Notes under the pieces: model-generated
What the model was told of the DNA's origin: nothing
Seen by the model: the letters and a program-made list of their open reading frames with translations, nothing else
The model's database searches: none
Origin: an uncultured Selenomonadales bacterium
Lineage (GTDB): Bacteria > Bacillota > Negativicutes > Selenomonadales > Selenomonadaceae
Length of the DNA: 64,000 nt
NCBI GenBank assembly: GCA_937877565.1
Contig: CALFJB010000062.1
Span: 1 to 64,000, forward strand
Direction of reading: 5' to 3'
Program-made: the position numbers and the translations under genes
In this document: piece by piece, positions 7,935 to 15,476 of the stretch
Layout of the letters: each line of letters starts with the position of its first letter
Position numbering within the stretch: the stretch's first letter is position 1

Positions 7935-9026
7935 TTTGATAATCTGTTCAGTCGTAGCAGAAATATTTTTTGTTGCAATTATCGGTTGCATTGCCATTTC
8001 TACCGTTACAGGCTCGCGCAGGATTGAAAATGTTGCATCAAAAATTGAATCTGCAGAAATATTTTTGACGCCGCCGCCAATGGCTATAACTTTTATTTTT
8101 GGATTTACACTTTTAGCCAATTTCGCAACGCTTGCAGGAGCTTTACCTTGCAAAGTTTGATTGTCAATGCAACCTTCGCCGGTTATCAAAATATCAGCGT
8201 CTTTCAAGGCGTCCGAAATTTTCAGCGCGTCTAAAACAAGATCGCCGCCGGGTACAAGTTCAGCTTTTAAAAATGTTCTGAACGCAAAACCTAAACCGCC
8301 TGCCGCGCCGTCGCCTTCAACTGATTTATTTTCAATGTTAAAAGTTTGGCAAGTCAATTCGGCAAAATTTTTCATCCAGCCATCCATTTGCTCAACAGAT
8401 TTTTCATCCGCGCCTTTTTGAGGACCATAAACCGCCGAACAACCATTTTCACCCGTCAAAGGATTTTTCACATCACAGGCGATTTTAAATTTGCAGTCAA
8501 AAAGTTCCGGCGGTACTTTTTCAGTATCAATTTTTTTGACGTGCGCCAAATTGCGTCCAAAAATTCCCGCGCCAAAATTAAATCCCAACGCCGTCAACAT
8601 TCCAAGTCCGCAGTCATTCGTTGCACTGCCGCCAATTCCAATTATAAATTCGCGGCAACCGTCTTTGACTGCCTGTAAAATCATTTCGCCAACGCCAAAA
8701 GTTGTTGTACGCATCGGGTTTCTCAAATTTTTTGGAACTTGTGCAAGACCGGCAACCGTTGCCACTTCGATTATCGCCAAATTTCCAACTTCACTGAACA
8801 CGCCGCCAACGCGGTTACCCAACGCGCCCGCAACCTTTATCATTTGAATTTTGCCGCCGAGTCCGTCTGTTAAAATTTTACAAAAGCCTTCGCCGCCGTC
8901 TGTCATTGGATAAATTTTAATTTCAGCGTCCGGCACGGCTTTTTTTATTCCAATTTCGACGGCGCGTCCTACCTCCAAACTTGTCAAACTACCTTTAAAA
9001 CTGTCAACTGCCACGATTATTTTCAC
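7917..9026 (-). CDS. Glycerate 2-kinase, GlxK/GarK family
   Basis: A 369-residue glycerate kinase that phosphorylates D-glycerate with ATP to 2-phosphoglycerate, linking glyoxylate or sugar-acid breakdown to glycolysis. Family marks are the N-terminal VAVDSFKGSLTS, MTDGGEGF, FIIGIGGSATNDCGLGML and ITGEGCIDNQT. The length matches the family (about 380). The start is GTG at 9026 with GGAGG 8 bases upstream. A hydroxyisobutyrate/tartronate-semialdehyde reductase-like enzyme, which could supply glycerate, is encoded 45 kb away at 53919-54797, but no operon link exists. The gene faces the pseudouridine synthase gene and overlaps its 3' end. Confidence 0.92.
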   Translation of the reverse strand: MKIIVAVDSFKGSLTSLEVGRAVEIGIKKAVPDAEIKIYPMTDGGEGFCKILTDGLGGKIQMIKVAGALGNRVGGVFSEVGNLAIIEVATVAGLAQVPKNLRNPMRTTTFGVGEMILQAVKDGCREFIIGIGGSATNDCGLGMLTALGFNFGAGIFGRNLAHVKKIDTEKVPPELFDCKFKIACDVKNPLTGENGCSAVYGPQKGADEKSVEQMDGWMKNFAELTCQTFNIENKSVEGDGAAGGLGFAFRTFLKAELVPGGDLVLDALKISDALKDADILITGEGCIDNQTLQGKAPASVAKLAKSVNPKIKVIAIGGGVKNISADSIFDATFSILREPVTVEMAMQPIIATKNISATTEQIIKLISIC

Positions 9027-9039
9027 GGCGTCAACCTCC

Positions 9040-9068
9040 TTTACTTAATGAATTTTATCTGATATACT
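9040..9068 (+). promoter_or_regulatory. Promoter of the pseudopilin operon
   Basis: A -35 TTTACT (9040-9045), a 17-base spacer and a -10 TATACT (9063-9068). The ATG of the first pseudopilin gene lies at 9078, so the transcript would start at or a few bases before the start codon and carry no ribosome site. Confidence 0.55.
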
Positions 9069-9077
9069 TCAAACGCT

Positions 9078-9617
9078 ATGAAAAAAATTAACAATCAGCG
9101 TGGTTTTGCCACTTTAGAAATTATTTTAGTTTTTGCGATTATAGGAATTTTTTCAGGCGTCGCCGTTCCAAAAATGGCGCGTACCCTTGATAAAGTTTAC
9201 CTTGATTATGAAATGAAACATTTGTACAGCGATTTAAATTTTGCGCGTTCAATCGGTAAATCTTCAACTTTTAGCAACGTCGGGATTTTTCCAAATGTTT
9301 ATAACAATCAACAAAAAATTGAATTTTGGGTTTACGGCAAATATTATAACAGTGCCTCTGCCAAAAACCGCTATCAAATTATGCGCCCTTCGGTAACTTC
9401 TGTGCCATTTAATCGCCACAATTTGAGCAATGATATTACGCTTGACTTTGCACACAGCAACTCGATTAAAAAAATTGAGTTTGACAATAAAAGTCATTAC
9501 AGAGACATTGACAAGATTAATAATAGGCAAACTTTGACTTTACAAACAAAATTCGGCTATGAGGCTAAAATTGTATTTGACACTGTTGGACGTTGGCGCG
9601 GCACTTATGAAAAATGA
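9078..9617 (+). CDS. GspH/FimT-like pseudopilin
   Basis: A 179-residue protein with a type IV prepilin-like leader: short basic N-terminus, QRG before the cleavage site, then FATLEIILVFAIIGIF with Glu at mature position 5. The rest is a globular soluble domain, as in GspH/FimT minor pseudopilins. It heads a run of four genes, all with a [QE]RG-F leader. Two of them (this one and 10007-10558) keep Glu5. The ATG has no Shine-Dalgarno site and sits 10 bases after a -10 box, so it may be translated from a leaderless transcript. No prepilin peptidase or secretion ATPase gene is in the window. Confidence 0.82.
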   Translation: MKKINNQRGFATLEIILVFAIIGIFSGVAVPKMARTLDKVYLDYEMKHLYSDLNFARSIGKSSTFSNVGIFPNVYNNQQKIEFWVYGKYYNSASAKNRYQIMRPSVTSVPFNRHNLSNDITLDFAHSNSIKKIEFDNKSHYRDIDKINNRQTLTLQTKFGYEAKIVFDTVGRWRGTYEK

Positions 9618-9993
9618 ACGCGGCTTTATGATGCTAGGTGCAATTTTTTTAACGCTGATTGTTTCAATTACGGCAACGATACTTTTAAACGCAAATGTAA
9701 AAATTCAGCAGAAAAATTCCACGCTGTACCTGACGGCGATAAATCTTGCCAATGAACAATTTGCAATTTTGGAAAGCGGCGCAAATATTAAAATTCCTGA
9801 CGAAGATTTAATTTCTTTGAACGGCGTCAAGGAAGACTCGCCGCCCGTCAAATTTGAAGTTTCCTACAATCTCGAAAGTGAAACCGCCACCTACAAAAAA
9901 TACAAAGTTACCGTTAATTGGACTGTTGGCGGCGAAACTCAAACTTTTGAATCTGTAAAAACCATACGAAGTATAACAGAAAATCCAAATTAA
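9607..9993 (+). CDS. Pseudopilin-like minor subunit without Glu5
   Basis: A 128-residue protein starting at the ATG at 9607, inside the last codons of the preceding gene (11-base overlap). The leader NERG-FMMLGAIFLTLIVSIT has the prepilin form but glycine at mature position 5 instead of glutamate. The soluble part is about 95 residues and mostly beta-prone. In type II secretion and type IV pilus systems, a minor pseudopilin lacking Glu5 (GspK type) caps the tip, which is a possible role. An in-frame reading from 9559 lacks a leader and is not preferred. Confidence 0.75.
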   Translation: MKNERGFMMLGAIFLTLIVSITATILLNANVKIQQKNSTLYLTAINLANEQFAILESGANIKIPDEDLISLNGVKEDSPPVKFEVSYNLESETATYKKYKVTVNWTVGGETQTFESVKTIRSITENPN

Positions 9994-10006
9994 AGGAAGT
10001 GCCATA

Positions 10007-10558
10007 TTGAATCAGCGCGGCTTTGTACTCGTAGAATTTGTAATTGCGTTGCCGCTTTTAATTTTTTTATTGTACGCGTTGGGAAATATGACTTTGACAG
10101 CAGCGAAAATTGCGCGGGAACAAGTTGCAGATTATGCACTGGAGACAGAGGCGCAAGAAATTATTGACAGAATCACGACAGACGCAAAGGCGGCGCGTTC
10201 GGTAGAAATAGGTGAATATTTTGATTTTGAAAAAATAATTTTTATTTGCCACGAAAATAGACCTGACAAAGTTTATATATATGACATTTTAGACAGAAGA
10301 ATTTATCGAGCGTTAGGGAGCATTTATTTCAATCATAAAGAAGACGAAACACCAAACAATCCTGTTACCGGCAAAAATTCTTTTGGCAATACCATTGTTA
10401 CAGATTTAAATTTTTCTGGAGATTTTCTTGAGAAAAAAATTTTGCACATTACTTTGGAAATGCAAAGCGAAGTTACAAAACAAAAAGTGAAATTTTCTAC
10501 GGCAGTTTATATGCCCGCGTGCGAAAAAATAATTTATCACGGAGAAAAAATTTTATGA
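10007..10558 (+). CDS. Pseudopilin-like protein with Glu5
   Basis: A 183-residue protein with leader NQRG-FVLVEFVIALPLLIF, Glu at mature position 5, followed by a soluble domain of about 150 residues resembling GspJ/PulJ-type minor pseudopilins in layout. The start is TTG at 10007 behind GGAAG. The stop codon overlaps the ATG of the next gene (ATGA), showing tight coupling. It is the third gene of the pseudopilin run. Confidence 0.78.
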   Translation: MNQRGFVLVEFVIALPLLIFLLYALGNMTLTAAKIAREQVADYALETEAQEIIDRITTDAKAARSVEIGEYFDFEKIIFICHENRPDKVYIYDILDRRIYRALGSIYFNHKEDETPNNPVTGKNSFGNTIVTDLNFSGDFLEKKILHITLEMQSEVTKQKVKFSTAVYMPACEKIIYHGEKIL

Positions 10559-11037
10559 ATCAGCGCGGCTTTTTTACGATTGTTGGACTTTGTTTACTTG
10601 TAGTCTCCGCAATTTTTATCAAGGGTATACAAGAATTTGAAACAAATTATTCGCGTGGAATTACAAATTATGAGGCTGAACATCATTTGCAAAATTTAGC
10701 TGAAAGTTATTTAATCGAAGAAAGAAATTTCATAGAAAATATACAAGTAAAACACAATCTCGGCAATATTTCATACGGCGATTACACTTTAAAAAATGTT
10801 ACAGTTGAAATTTACGGAAAATACGGCGATATTCATACTCAAAACGGCGATTATACAAATTTTGAAAATCTTCCTAAAGATGCGCCGGGAAAAATTATTT
10901 TAAGCGTGGCAAGTTGTGACAGTCCTTTTATTGTCGGGAAAATGTACCGCCGCGCCCTTGCCTATATTTTAGACGACGACGAAACAACCGAAGACGTTGA
11001 CGAGTCGAAAACTATTCACTTTATGAACGATTTATGA
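10555..11037 (+). CDS. Pseudopilin-like protein without Glu5
   Basis: A 160-residue protein beginning at the ATG at 10555 that overlaps the previous stop (ATGA). Its start MNQRG-FFTIVGLCLLVV repeats the MNQRG-F of the previous gene but has valine at mature position 5. The rest is soluble and acidic. As with the second gene in the run, lack of Glu5 suits a tip or accessory pseudopilin. The last gene of the run; 33 bases later the GrpE-like gene begins behind its own GGAGG, and read-through between the two groups is possible. Confidence 0.72.
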   Translation: MNQRGFFTIVGLCLLVVSAIFIKGIQEFETNYSRGITNYEAEHHLQNLAESYLIEERNFIENIQVKHNLGNISYGDYTLKNVTVEIYGKYGDIHTQNGDYTNFENLPKDAPGKIILSVASCDSPFIVGKMYRRALAYILDDDETTEDVDESKTIHFMNDL

Positions 11038-11070
11038 TATTATCTTACACATTGCGAAGGAGGCGAAATT

Positions 11071-11649
11071 ATGGATTCGCAAGCAGATATTGAAACTTAC
11101 AACGCGGCGCAAGTCGATTTAAATAAATTGGTTGAGCTGATTAATGAAATTTTTGAAAAGCAAGATAAAAATTCACGCCTTTTAAATCAAGTCCTGCGCG
11201 AAAATGTAAATTTTCAAAATCAGGTACGTCAGGGAATGTACAACGAAATTGAAGAAATGAAAAAGCAACAGCGCGGCGAACAATTCACGCCAATTTTAAA
11301 ATCATTGGCGGCAATTTGCGTAGAGTACCGCACAGTTTTAAACGATGAAACACTTTCCCCAAATACGCGGCGCACTTTGCAACTTATGTTTGAGGAAATG
11401 GAAGATATTTTGGCTGAATACGGCGCAGAAATTTTTAACTCAAAAATTGGTGAACCGCGCCGCCCGCTCCTTACAAAAATTATAAATACAATTTCAACGA
11501 ATAACAAAGAAAATCATAACACAATCGCCAAAAGTCGTCGCGCAGGCGTCGTCCGCAACGGGCGTCCACTTTACCGCGAATTTGTAGACGTTTTTGTTTT
11601 CGATTCAACTTTTGTAAATCAAATTGAATCTACAACGGACAATAAATAA
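11071..11649 (+). CDS. GrpE-like nucleotide exchange factor paired with a variant Hsp70
   Basis: A 192-residue protein. The N-terminal half is a long predicted coiled coil (about 12-70). It continues with FTPILKSLAAI and a helical region, then ILAEYGAEIF and a C-terminal RRAGVVRNGRPLYREFVDVF. These parallel GrpE in order: coiled coil, four-helix bundle, and a beta wing that in GrpE reads KGYKLNGRVLRPA. GrpE speeds ADP release from Hsp70. The next gene, 19 bases downstream, encodes an Hsp70, which strongly supports the call. The protein is more diverged than a housekeeping GrpE, so it is probably dedicated to that Hsp70. Confidence 0.72.
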   Translation: MDSQADIETYNAAQVDLNKLVELINEIFEKQDKNSRLLNQVLRENVNFQNQVRQGMYNEIEEMKKQQRGEQFTPILKSLAAICVEYRTVLNDETLSPNTRRTLQLMFEEMEDILAEYGAEIFNSKIGEPRRPLLTKIINTISTNNKENHNTIAKSRRAGVVRNGRPLYREFVDVFVFDSTFVNQIESTTDNK

Positions 11650-11668
11650 TCGGAGGAGATTTTTTTAA

Positions 11669-13309
11669 ATGAGTACTTACGGTATAGATCTCGGTACAAC
11701 CTATTCTTGCATTGCGCGGCTTGATTCCAACGGCAACCCTGAAGTTATCCGCAACAATGAAGACGATTCAAATATGGTGGCGTCGGTAGTTTTTTTTGAA
11801 AATGAAAATAACGTCGTAGTTGGTCAAGCTGCCAAAGAAAATATCGAAACTGACGGCGATAGAGTTGTTCAATTCGTCAAACGTGAAATTGGTAAACGTG
11901 ATATGCGTACCTACGAATTTGACGGCAAAACTTACACGCCGGTTGAAATTAGCGCGTTGATTCTGACACGTTTAAAAAATTTGGTAGAGTCTCAAGGCAA
12001 TAACATTGAAGACGTTGTTATAACAGTTCCCGCGTATTTCGGACTTGAGGAACGTTCCGCAACCAAACAAGCCGGCGAATTGGCAGGCTTGCACGTTTTA
12101 AGCTTGATTAATGAACCAACGGCGGCGGCTTTAAGTTACTGCGCCCGTCAATTTCAAGAAGACAGAACAATTTTAGTTTATGACTTAGGCGGCGGTACTT
12201 TCGATGTTACCGTTGTTAAAATGTCAATGACGCGCAACGAACAAGGCAAAGACGTACAAAAAATTAACGTGCTTGCAACGGGCGGCGATGACAGACTCGG
12301 CGGCAAAGATTGGGACGACAAACTTTTTGAGCATATTCTCAACGCTTGTTGCGAAGAAAACGGCTTGACGCCGCAGGAAATTGAGGCTGAAACTCGGCAA
12401 GATATTCGCAGTAAAGTTGAAGAGGCAAAGCGCAAACTTAGTAAGAAACAATCTGCCAAAGTCAGAATTGATGTAAACGGCTCCCGCACTGAAATTACCG
12501 TCACTCGCACAGATTTTGAAAATATGACTGCTGACAAAGTTGCACAGACTATGAATTTTGTTGATTCAACTTTACAAAAAGTTCCGGGCGTTGAAATTGA
12601 TACAGTTTTACTCGTCGGCGGCTCAACTTATATGCCAATGATTCAAAATGCAGTTGAGGCGAAATTTCCCGGCAAAGTTCAGCAACACGACCCCGATCAA
12701 GCAGTTGCAAAAGGCGCAGCGATTTATGCAAGTATGCTTGTAGTTGAGGAAGGCACAGTTACAGACGGCGAAACTTCAACAGATACAAATTCAACTGATT
12801 CAACCGTGCAACACGCCGAACAACTTGCCGCAAAATTCACTGTCGAAGATCAAACTCCGCGCTCCTTCGGTCCCGGCGTTATGGACACTAAAGGCAGTAA
12901 GCATAAATACGTTTTGGAAAACTTTATAAAAATTGGTGAAAAAATGCCTGCCGTTTTCAGCAAAACTTATTACCCGCTTGAAGACAATCAAGAGCGCGTA
13001 AGACTTCGCGCCTTTGAAAATATGTCAACCGAAGATACTTTAATTCCGTGCGTTGACGAAGACGGCAACCCGCAAGCTACAGACCCTGCAAATAATGTAA
13101 AACTTTTGGGCGAATTGGTTGTAAATTTGCCGCCGGAAACTGCCCGCAATACTCCAATCAAAGTTACTTTCAAAGTTGATGCAAGCGGCGTACACGTTGA
13201 GGCGGTTAATACTAAAACCAATGAAGTATTTGAAACTTTCCTGCGCACTGAATCAGATGTTGACGTTGATAATAGCGCGGTTCATCAGCTTAGAATTTCG
13301 GCAGATTAG
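11669..13309 (+). CDS. Lidless Hsp70-family chaperone
   Basis: A 546-residue Hsp70. The nucleotide-binding domain (about 1-355) has all the phosphate motifs: GIDLGTTYSCIA (5-16), YDLGGGTFDVTVV near 170 and LLVGGSTYMP near 315. A Thr/Ser/Asp-rich linker (about 355-385) replaces the usual DVLLLDVTPLSLG; the equivalent reads KFTVEDQTPRSFG. A beta-type substrate domain follows, and the protein then ends about 90 residues before the point where DnaK (638 residues) would finish its helical lid. Lidless Hsp70s bind clients with fast exchange. With the GrpE-like gene just upstream it forms a specialised chaperone pair. It is not the housekeeping dnaK. Confidence 0.88.
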   Translation: MSTYGIDLGTTYSCIARLDSNGNPEVIRNNEDDSNMVASVVFFENENNVVVGQAAKENIETDGDRVVQFVKREIGKRDMRTYEFDGKTYTPVEISALILTRLKNLVESQGNNIEDVVITVPAYFGLEERSATKQAGELAGLHVLSLINEPTAAALSYCARQFQEDRTILVYDLGGGTFDVTVVKMSMTRNEQGKDVQKINVLATGGDDRLGGKDWDDKLFEHILNACCEENGLTPQEIEAETRQDIRSKVEEAKRKLSKKQSAKVRIDVNGSRTEITVTRTDFENMTADKVAQTMNFVDSTLQKVPGVEIDTVLLVGGSTYMPMIQNAVEAKFPGKVQQHDPDQAVAKGAAIYASMLVVEEGTVTDGETSTDTNSTDSTVQHAEQLAAKFTVEDQTPRSFGPGVMDTKGSKHKYVLENFIKIGEKMPAVFSKTYYPLEDNQERVRLRAFENMSTEDTLIPCVDEDGNPQATDPANNVKLLGELVVNLPPETARNTPIKVTFKVDASGVHVEAVNTKTNEVFETFLRTESDVDVDNSAVHQLRISAD

Positions 13310-13342
13310 ATTGTGTTGAATAATATCAAAATTTTGGAAAAT

Positions 13343-13391
13343 CGGCGGTCAAGGATGACCGCCGCCGAATATTGATTCAAGGATTGAATCA
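13343..13391 (+). other. Two consecutive hairpins after the Hsp70 gene
   Basis: An 8-bp stem CGGCGGTC/GACCGCCG (13343-13350 with 13357-13364) is followed by a second 8-bp stem TGATTCAA/TTGAATCA (13373-13380 with 13384-13391). Neither is followed by a T run, so they may protect the 3' end of the Hsp70 message or act with Rho instead of as simple terminators. Confidence 0.55.
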
Positions 13392-13415
13392 TATTCGTAA
13401 AAAGCACTTTTCTTT

Positions 13416-13518
13416 GCTAAAGAGCACGCTTTGCTAACGCAAACCGCGCATGGTACTTTCTTTTCGCTAAAGAGCACGCCTGCTACGCAGCCGCGCATGC
13501 TCCGGAAAAAGAAAGTAC
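13416..13518. repeat. Degenerate GTACTTTC element with a duplicated 35-base unit
   Basis: GTACTTTCTTTT (13453-13464) and its complement AAAAGAAAGTAC (13507-13518) flank about 40 bases. The same palindrome ends the dispersed elements at 53687-53845 and 57897-58052, where the arms are only 8 bases apart. Inside, a unit beginning GCTAAAGAGCACGC and ending CCGCGCATG occurs twice, at 13416-13452 and 13466-13499. The unit itself can fold (GAGCA with TGCTC, CTGC with GCAG). The rest of the 13310-13606 gap shows no gene. Confidence 0.65.
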
Positions 13519-13606
13519 ATTTAAAAATTAATTTTCAGAAAAATTGATAAGTGCTACAAAACAAGATTTATTTAACATCATTTAAAATTTTGGGGAGGGA
13601 ACAATT

Positions 13607-14611
13607 TTGAAAAATAGAATCGCCGTCCTTGACATTGCCAAAGGTATTGCGATTTTGATTGTGATATTTGGTCACTGCCTCAATTCGTTTTCAACTAATC
13701 CACTGCTTGACGTTCCCAACTCAATGCACAATACTACCAATACTGTCACTCAATTTATCATGCCGATATTTTTCTTTATTTCGGGAATTTTCGCAGTATC
13801 AGCCGCCAAAAAAGATTTAAAAGCCACATTGTCTGCAAGATTTACGCGCTTGGCAGTTCCGTATTTTACGTGGGGATTTTTATTTGCAGTATTCAAACAA
13901 ATTGGCGGAAATGCGGCGAATAATCCCGCCGGTATAAAAGATTTTCTGATGTCTCCAATAATGCCGTGGTCGTTGTTTTGGTTTTTGTATGTAATGCTTT
14001 TTATATCTGTAATTTTTTTTGTAACAATGAAAATTCTGGGAATTCAAAAAGGACAACCCGTGCTACTATTTTTATCAGCGGTTGCGTTTATCTTTCAGCC
14101 GTATGTGCCATATATTTGGATTTTCCCGCTGCTGTGTAATTTTATGGTATTTTTCTGCATTGGCAGTTACTTTCCTGAAATTATAAAAAATTGGAGTGAA
14201 AAAATGAGTTACGCCCAATTTGGATTTTCGGCGGTAATTTGCGCGGCAGTTTGTTATATTTTCATAACGTCCGGAATTGTCAACGATTTATTTTATACGC
14301 ACTATTACCAAATGCTAATTGCGGCGTCGGCAACGTATTTTATTTTTGCGTTGTCATGGGTAATAGAAAATACAAGCGAAAAACTTTTTGAGCTGCTGAA
14401 TTTCTTCGGCTTAAAAACTATGGAAATTTACGTTTCACATTCATTTGTTTTGGGAGTAATGCGCGTCATACTTCAAAAAATTTTCGGCTATGAATATTTA
14501 TGGGAGCGCGTTTTCTTTATGACGGCGATAACGTGGCTTGTAATGTACTTTGTTTGGAAAAATGTACCAACTTCAAACAAAATTTATAAATTTATGTTTG
14601 GGATAAAATAA
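13607..14611 (+). CDS. Acyltransferase_3 family membrane protein
   Basis: A 334-residue multipass membrane protein of the acyltransferase_3 family (OatA/NodX-like). The N-terminal ILDIAKG-type motif (VLDIAKGIAILIVIFGH, about 6-22) and MPIFFFISGIF (about 50-60) are typical, and about ten hydrophobic segments follow. These enzymes transfer acetyl or succinyl groups from the cytoplasm to surface sugars or other small molecules. The substrate is not evident, and no polysaccharide genes are nearby. The start is TTG at 13607 behind GGGGAGGG. It stands between the Hsp70 gene and a glycine-zipper protein gene. Confidence 0.85.
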   Translation: MKNRIAVLDIAKGIAILIVIFGHCLNSFSTNPLLDVPNSMHNTTNTVTQFIMPIFFFISGIFAVSAAKKDLKATLSARFTRLAVPYFTWGFLFAVFKQIGGNAANNPAGIKDFLMSPIMPWSLFWFLYVMLFISVIFFVTMKILGIQKGQPVLLFLSAVAFIFQPYVPYIWIFPLLCNFMVFFCIGSYFPEIIKNWSEKMSYAQFGFSAVICAAVCYIFITSGIVNDLFYTHYYQMLIAASATYFIFALSWVIENTSEKLFELLNFFGLKTMEIYVSHSFVLGVMRVILQKIFGYEYLWERVFFMTAITWLVMYFVWKNVPTSNKIYKFMFGIK

Positions 14612-14632
14612 TTTCAGATTGGAGAAATTTTT

Positions 14633-15268
14633 ATGGAGAATGTTTTTGTAGTAATTTTTGAGAATCAAGGCGAGGCGTATCAAGCCTTCGACGAAGTTAA
14701 AGAACATATGGACGACAAAGAAGAATACGTTGTTGCACATATGGTTTTAGTTAAAAAATCTGAAGGTAAAGTTGTGCCGTGCGAAGGTTACGACGCCAAA
14801 TGCCGTTGCCCCGTTACAAGTACTGTTTTGGGCGGCGTAGTTGGAATGGTTGTCGGCGCACTTGCAGGACCTTTTGGAATTATTGTTGGCGGTGCAGCCG
14901 GTTCATTTATCAGCGGAAAAATTGTTTCTGATAATATTGAAAAAGCCGTTGCCTCTGTCGAACAAGTCAGCAAAGGTATTCAAGAAGGCGAATACGCTTT
15001 AATAGCTGTCGTTCAAGAAGAACAAGACGGCGAATTTGAAAAATTATTTGCAAATTTCAAAACTACAATTCACAAAAAGGACGCCGCGCAAGTTTCGGTT
15101 GATACTGAATATGCTATGGAACTTCAAAAGAAAATGGACAAATGGGACAAAGAACACGAATTTAAAGAACAAGTTGAAAAACGCCGCGCCGAAATGCAAA
15201 ATGAATTTAAAAATATTCGTGAAAGTTTAAAAGTTGTTCACGATGAAATGGAAGCGCACGTAAAATAA
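14633..15268 (+). CDS. DUF1269-like glycine-zipper protein
   Basis: A 211-residue protein. The first 60 residues look like an alpha/beta domain. A glycine-zipper segment (about 64-100: GGVVGMVVGALAGPFGIIV and GGAAGSFISG) could insert in or span a membrane. The C-terminal 70 residues form a charged coiled coil (KKMDKWDKEHEFKEQVEKRR). This layout resembles the DUF1269 membrane-associated family, which is of unknown function. Two similar terminators follow, so transcription from this gene is well isolated from the next one. Confidence 0.6.
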   Translation: MENVFVVIFENQGEAYQAFDEVKEHMDDKEEYVVAHMVLVKKSEGKVVPCEGYDAKCRCPVTSTVLGGVVGMVVGALAGPFGIIVGGAAGSFISGKIVSDNIEKAVASVEQVSKGIQEGEYALIAVVQEEQDGEFEKLFANFKTTIHKKDAAQVSVDTEYAMELQKKMDKWDKEHEFKEQVEKRRAEMQNEFKNIRESLKVVHDEMEAHVK

Positions 15269-15288
15269 ATTTTTTGTAAAAATGTATT

Positions 15289-15313
15289 GCCTCAAATTAA
15301 CGAGGCTTTTTTT
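15289..15313 (+). terminator. First of two duplicated terminators
   Basis: Stem GCCTC/GAGGC (15289-15293 with 15302-15306) with an eight-base loop and seven T residues. The same hairpin with its flanks recurs 106 bases downstream. Confidence 0.85.
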
Positions 15314-15394
15314 ATTTTAGATTAAGTACAAAAATTTTCTGTAACAAATTTTGAAATTATTTACAACGAAATAAATTTTTTGCAAAGATTCAAC

Positions 15395-15419
15395 GCCTCA
15401 AAGTAACGAGGCTTTTTTT
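15395..15419 (+). terminator. Second of two duplicated terminators
   Basis: Stem GCCTC/GAGGC (15395-15399 with 15408-15412) and seven T residues. The flanking text (ATTTTAGATTAAGTACAAAA versus ATTTAATCTTGAGTACAAAA) shows that about 106 bases were tandemly duplicated. Only the second copy goes on to form a good promoter. Confidence 0.85.
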
Positions 15420-15427
15420 ATTTAATC

Positions 15428-15456
15428 TTGAGTACAAAATTTCTCTGTGTTATAAT
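15428..15456 (+). promoter_or_regulatory. Promoter of the J-like/zinc-ribbon protein gene
   Basis: A -35 TTGAGT (15428-15433), a 17-base spacer and an extended -10 TGTTATAAT with TATAAT at 15451-15456. The ribosome site AGGAG (15463-15467) begins only seven bases after the -10, so the message has a leader of about 15 bases. Confidence 0.75.
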
Positions 15457-15476
15457 TTGCGCAGGAGTGGATTTTT

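Noticed and set aside
12178..12537. Antisense open frame within the Hsp70 gene
   Set aside because: High GC third positions of the real gene keep the opposite strand open. No ribosome site or recognisable product.
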